15,824 bases of DNA from 66-474 sp035249175 (GTDB taxonomy: Bacteria > Pseudomonadota > Gammaproteobacteria > Xanthomonadales > Rhodanobacteraceae): the NCBI GenBank assembly GCA_035249175.1, contig DATFGT010000004.1, positions 1 to 15,824 of the forward strand, in the 5' to 3' direction. The notes under the pieces are model-generated. The model was given only the letters and a program-made list of their open reading frames with translations. It made no database searches and was not told the DNA's origin. A program made the position numbers and the translations under genes. This document shows positions 13,874 to 15,824 of the stretch, one piece after another (position 1 is the stretch's first letter; each line of letters begins with the position of its first letter).

Positions 13874-13882
13874 ATATAAAAT
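13853..13882 (+). promoter_or_regulatory. Predicted iclR-fucosidase promoter
   Basis: TTGTGA (13853-13858) is followed after 16 bp by TATAAA (13875-13880), or after 18 bp by TAAAAT (13877-13882). The palindrome 13858-13875 fills the spacer. The 12 bases 13874-13885 nearly match those at 7868-7879 in front of the fucose operon. The leader to ATG 13985 is about 100 nt. Confidence 0.5.
13858..13875. promoter_or_regulatory. Candidate operator in the fucP-iclR intergenic region
   Basis: ATTTACGATGTTGTAAAT is a perfect inverted repeat with arms ATTTAC and GTAAAT and a 6-bp centre. It covers the spacer of the iclR promoter and the -35 box of the fucP promoter. A palindrome next to an IclR-family gene is most simply its own binding site, giving self-control and fucP control by fucose or a pathway acid. 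The regulator and ligand are inferred. Confidence 0.55.
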
Positions 13883-13884
13883 CC

Positions 13885-13903
13885 AGCTTCGCCAATGGAA
13901 GCT
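13885..13903. repeat. Inverted repeat at the iclR transcript 5' end
   Basis: AGCTTC (13885-13890) and GAAGCT (13898-13903) are perfect 6-bp arms with a 7-nt loop. It lies about where transcription of iclR would start, so it could be a second operator or a 5' stabilising hairpin. Significance is unproven. Confidence 0.3.
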
Positions 13904-13984
13904 ATCTTGCGAACATGGGATGGTTCATCAGGATTTCATGGGGCGCAGCCGTTGCGCCGATTTCGACGCGAAGGGTAAGACAAC

Positions 13985-14737
13985 ATGGCCACCAAGCCCG
14001 CCAAGTATCGCGCACCGGCGCTCGACAAGGGTCTCGACATTCTTGAACTGCTGGCGCGCGCGCAGGCGCCGCTGACGATGACCGGCGTCGCCGCGGCGAT
14101 CGGCTATTCCAAGGGTGAGATCTTCCGGATGCTGCAGGTGCTGGAAGAGCGCGGCTACATCGCGCGCGAGAACGACTCGGGTTACGCGCTGACCAATCGC
14201 CTGTTCCTGCTCGGGATGGAGCGGCCGCCGGTTAAATCGCTGGTCGAGGCTGCGTTGCCGGTGATGCACCGGCTGGCGCGGGACGTCCTGCAACCGTGCC
14301 ATCTGGTGGTCGCCTCGGGCGATCAGATGGTGGTGATCGCGCGCATCGATCCACCCGACGACCTCGGTTTCGTGGTGCGGGTCGGCCATCGATTGCCGTT
14401 GTCGCGTTCCACGTCGGGCGCGGTCTTGTTTGCGTTCCAGAGCGACGAGGTACGCGAGCACTGGCTCACGCTGATGGATGCCGCCGGCACGTTGAACAAG
14501 CGCAAGCGTTTCATCGCGCAGGCTGACGATATTCGTGCGCAAGGGTATGCGATGTTGCCCAGCGGCGACGTGGACGCGGTGACCGACCTTTCCGCGCCGA
14601 TCATGCGGCACGGTTTCGCCGCCGGCGCATTGACGATTCCCTATGTCGAACGCCGTCCGGCCAAGGTGCCGATCAAGGCGGTGCTGGAGCGTTTGCGCAC
14701 CGCAGTCGACGGGATTTCGAAGGAGCTGACGGCGTGA
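13985..14737 (+). CDS. IclR-family transcriptional regulator
   Basis: A 250-residue regulator with the two IclR domains. Residues 8-75 form the winged helix-turn-helix: ALDKGLDILELLA, then LTMTGVAAAIGYSKGEIFRM as turn and recognition helix, then LEERGYIARENDSGYALT as the wing. Residues 80-248 form the ligand-binding domain, with the usual LPLSRSTSGAVLFAF (137-151) and a C-terminal AGALTIPYVERR. The family binds small organic acids or sugars and mostly represses nearby genes. It is divergent from fucP and 7 bp upstream of the fucosidase, so it is the likely fucose-regulon controller. ATG at 13985 has AAGGG (13971-13975) 9 nt upstream and begins MATKPAKYRAPALDKGL, a normal start for the family. 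Confidence 0.92.
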   Translation: MATKPAKYRAPALDKGLDILELLARAQAPLTMTGVAAAIGYSKGEIFRMLQVLEERGYIARENDSGYALTNRLFLLGMERPPVKSLVEAALPVMHRLARDVLQPCHLVVASGDQMVVIARIDPPDDLGFVVRVGHRLPLSRSTSGAVLFAFQSDEVREHWLTLMDAAGTLNKRKRFIAQADDIRAQGYAMLPSGDVDAVTDLSAPIMRHGFAAGALTIPYVERRPAKVPIKAVLERLRTAVDGISKELTA

Positions 14738-14744
14738 GCGCGCC

Positions 14745-15824
14745 ATGAAAAAGTTCCGGCTGGGTGCGTTGGTGTGCGCGTTGGCCTGCCTGACGGCGCC
14801 GGCATTCGCCGCCCCTCCCGCGACGAGCGCACCCGACGCGGATGCGCAGGCCGCCAGGGCCGCGCGCATGCAATGGTTCGCGGACGCCAAGTTCGGCATC
14901 TTCATCCATTGGGGCATCTACGCGGTCGACGGCATTACCGAATCGTGGTCGTTCTTCGACGGCTACGTGTCGTATGCCGACTACATGAAGCAGGCGAAGG
15001 ACTTCACCGCGAGCCACTACGACCCGCAGGCTTGGGCCGACCTGATCGAGGCCAGCGGCGCGAAATACGCGGTGCTGACCTCGAAGCATCACGACGGCGT
15101 GGCTTTGTGGGATACGAAGCAAGGCTTGAATGTGGTGAAGGACACGCCCGCGCACCGCGACCTGGTCGCGCCGTTCGTCAAGGCGCTGCGCAAGGACGGC
15201 CTGAAGGTCGGGTTGTATTTCTCGCTGATCGACTGGTCGTCGCCGTTGTATCCGGCGTTCACGCAGGCCCATCCGCGTTACGAGATCAAGGATGATCCCG
15301 CGCGCTGGCGGCGCTTCGTCACCTACTACCAGGATCAGGTCCACGACCTGACGCGCCGCTTCCACCCCGACCTCTACTGGTTCGACGGCGGCTGGGAGCA
15401 CTCGGCCGAGGAATGGCACGCGAAACAATTGCACGACTGGATTCGTGCGCACAGTCCCGATGCGATCATCAACGGTCGCTTGCCCGGTTTCGGCGATTAC
15501 GGCACGCCGGAACAGGGCGTGCCGATCACCCGGCCGCCCGACAAGTATTGGGAACTGTGCCTCACGTTGAACAACTCGTGGGGCTGGCAGCCGAACGACG
15601 ATCATTTCAAGACGCCCTACGAAATCATCCGGATTCTTTCCGACACGCTCGACATGGGCGGCAACCTGTTGCTGGACATCGGTCCGCGGGCGGACGGCAC
15701 GATTCCGGACACCGAAGCCGCCACGCTGCGCCAGGTCGGGCGCTGGGTGAAGAAGAACCAGGAAGCGATCTACGGCAGCCAAGCCGGCATCCCGCACGAT
15801 TATTTCCTCGGCGACAGCACGCTG
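14745..15824 (+). CDS. GH29 alpha-L-fucosidase, exported (partial, runs off the window)
   Basis: The frame is open from ATG 14745 to the window end (360 codons, no stop), so the C-terminal part is missing. Residues 1-22 are a Sec signal peptide (KKFR, hydrophobic core, AFA before APP). The GH29 catalytic barrel follows: WFADAKFGIFIHWGIYAV (44-61), SKHHDGVALWD (113-123), GLYFSLIDW (156-164) and YWFDGGWE (211-218), with D214 as the expected nucleophile. LLLDIGPRADGTI near residue 309 is also typical. It removes terminal L-fucose from glycans in the periplasm or outside, supplying the fucP and oxidation genes. The start is 7 bp after the iclR stop; AGGAG at 14721-14725 is rather far upstream (19 nt), so translation may be coupled to iclR. 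Confidence 0.93.
   Translation, partial: MKKFRLGALVCALACLTAPAFAAPPATSAPDADAQAARAARMQWFADAKFGIFIHWGIYAVDGITESWSFFDGYVSYADYMKQAKDFTASHYDPQAWADLIEASGAKYAVLTSKHHDGVALWDTKQGLNVVKDTPAHRDLVAPFVKALRKDGLKVGLYFSLIDWSSPLYPAFTQAHPRYEIKDDPARWRRFVTYYQDQVHDLTRRFHPDLYWFDGGWEHSAEEWHAKQLHDWIRAHSPDAIINGRLPGFGDYGTPEQGVPITRPPDKYWELCLTLNNSWGWQPNDDHFKTPYEIIRILSDTLDMGGNLLLDIGPRADGTIPDTEAATLRQVGRWVKKNQEAIYGSQAGIPHDYFLGDSTL

Noticed and set aside
13928..14917. 329-codon minus-strand frame opposite iclR
   Set aside because: No recognisable domain; the IclR reading is complete with HTH and ligand domain.
14673..15797. 374-codon minus-strand frame opposite the fucosidase
   Set aside because: Shadow of a GH29 gene with signal peptide and catalytic motif on the plus strand.

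Overview
The window is high-GC DNA with dense, overlapping genes. It probably comes from a gammaproteobacterium of the Xanthomonadales (Xanthomonadaceae/Rhodanobacteraceae type). The main reason is that the fucose genes closely resemble the non-phosphorylative L-fucose pathway described in Xanthomonas campestris; the dispersed hairpin repeat near 11951-12067 also looks familiar from this order. Genus cannot be fixed from this window.

Left edge (1-2525): a tRNA-Thr(CGT) with a likely terminator, a small basic protein with a histone H1-like tail (319-756, +), a divergent Nramp-family transporter (837-2111, -), and the broken 3' end of an isochorismatase-family gene (about 2256-2525, -).

Minus-strand operon (7787 down to 2557): five genes, each overlapping the next by ATGA. 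They are a Tat-exported glycosylasparaginase, a CutC-family TIM barrel, an FHS-type sugar/H+ symporter, a PfkB-family sugar kinase, and an AGE-family isomerase. The likely chemistry is trimming of GlcNAc-Asn linkages plus uptake of a hexose, isomerisation (mannose to fructose) and phosphorylation to fructose-6-phosphate. The role of CutC is unknown.

Plus-strand operon (about 7883-11982): aldo/keto reductase (L-fucose dehydrogenase), SDR (2-keto-3-deoxy-L-fuconate dehydrogenase), FAH-family hydrolase (2,4-diketo-3-deoxy-L-fuconate hydrolase) and L-fuconate dehydratase. These turn L-fucose into pyruvate and lactate. No fuconolactonase is present in the window. The two operons diverge from a 142-bp control region holding an AT-rich palindrome over the -10 box.

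Right part: a dispersed hairpin repeat (11951-12067) supplies the stop codon of the dehydratase. The minus-strand pair fucP and L-fucose/rhamnose mutarotase follows. A divergent IclR regulator is followed 7 bp later by an exported GH29 alpha-L-fucosidase that runs off the window. An 18-bp palindrome lies between fucP and iclR, where it touches the predicted promoters of both.

Taken together: fucosidase frees L-fucose in the periplasm, FucP imports it, the mutarotase equilibrates anomers and the plus-strand operon oxidises it. The minus-strand operon would handle the mannose and Asn-GlcNAc ends of the same kind of fucosylated N-glycan. Apart from the isochorismatase remnant at 2256-2525, no stretch longer than about 300 bases lacks a gene.
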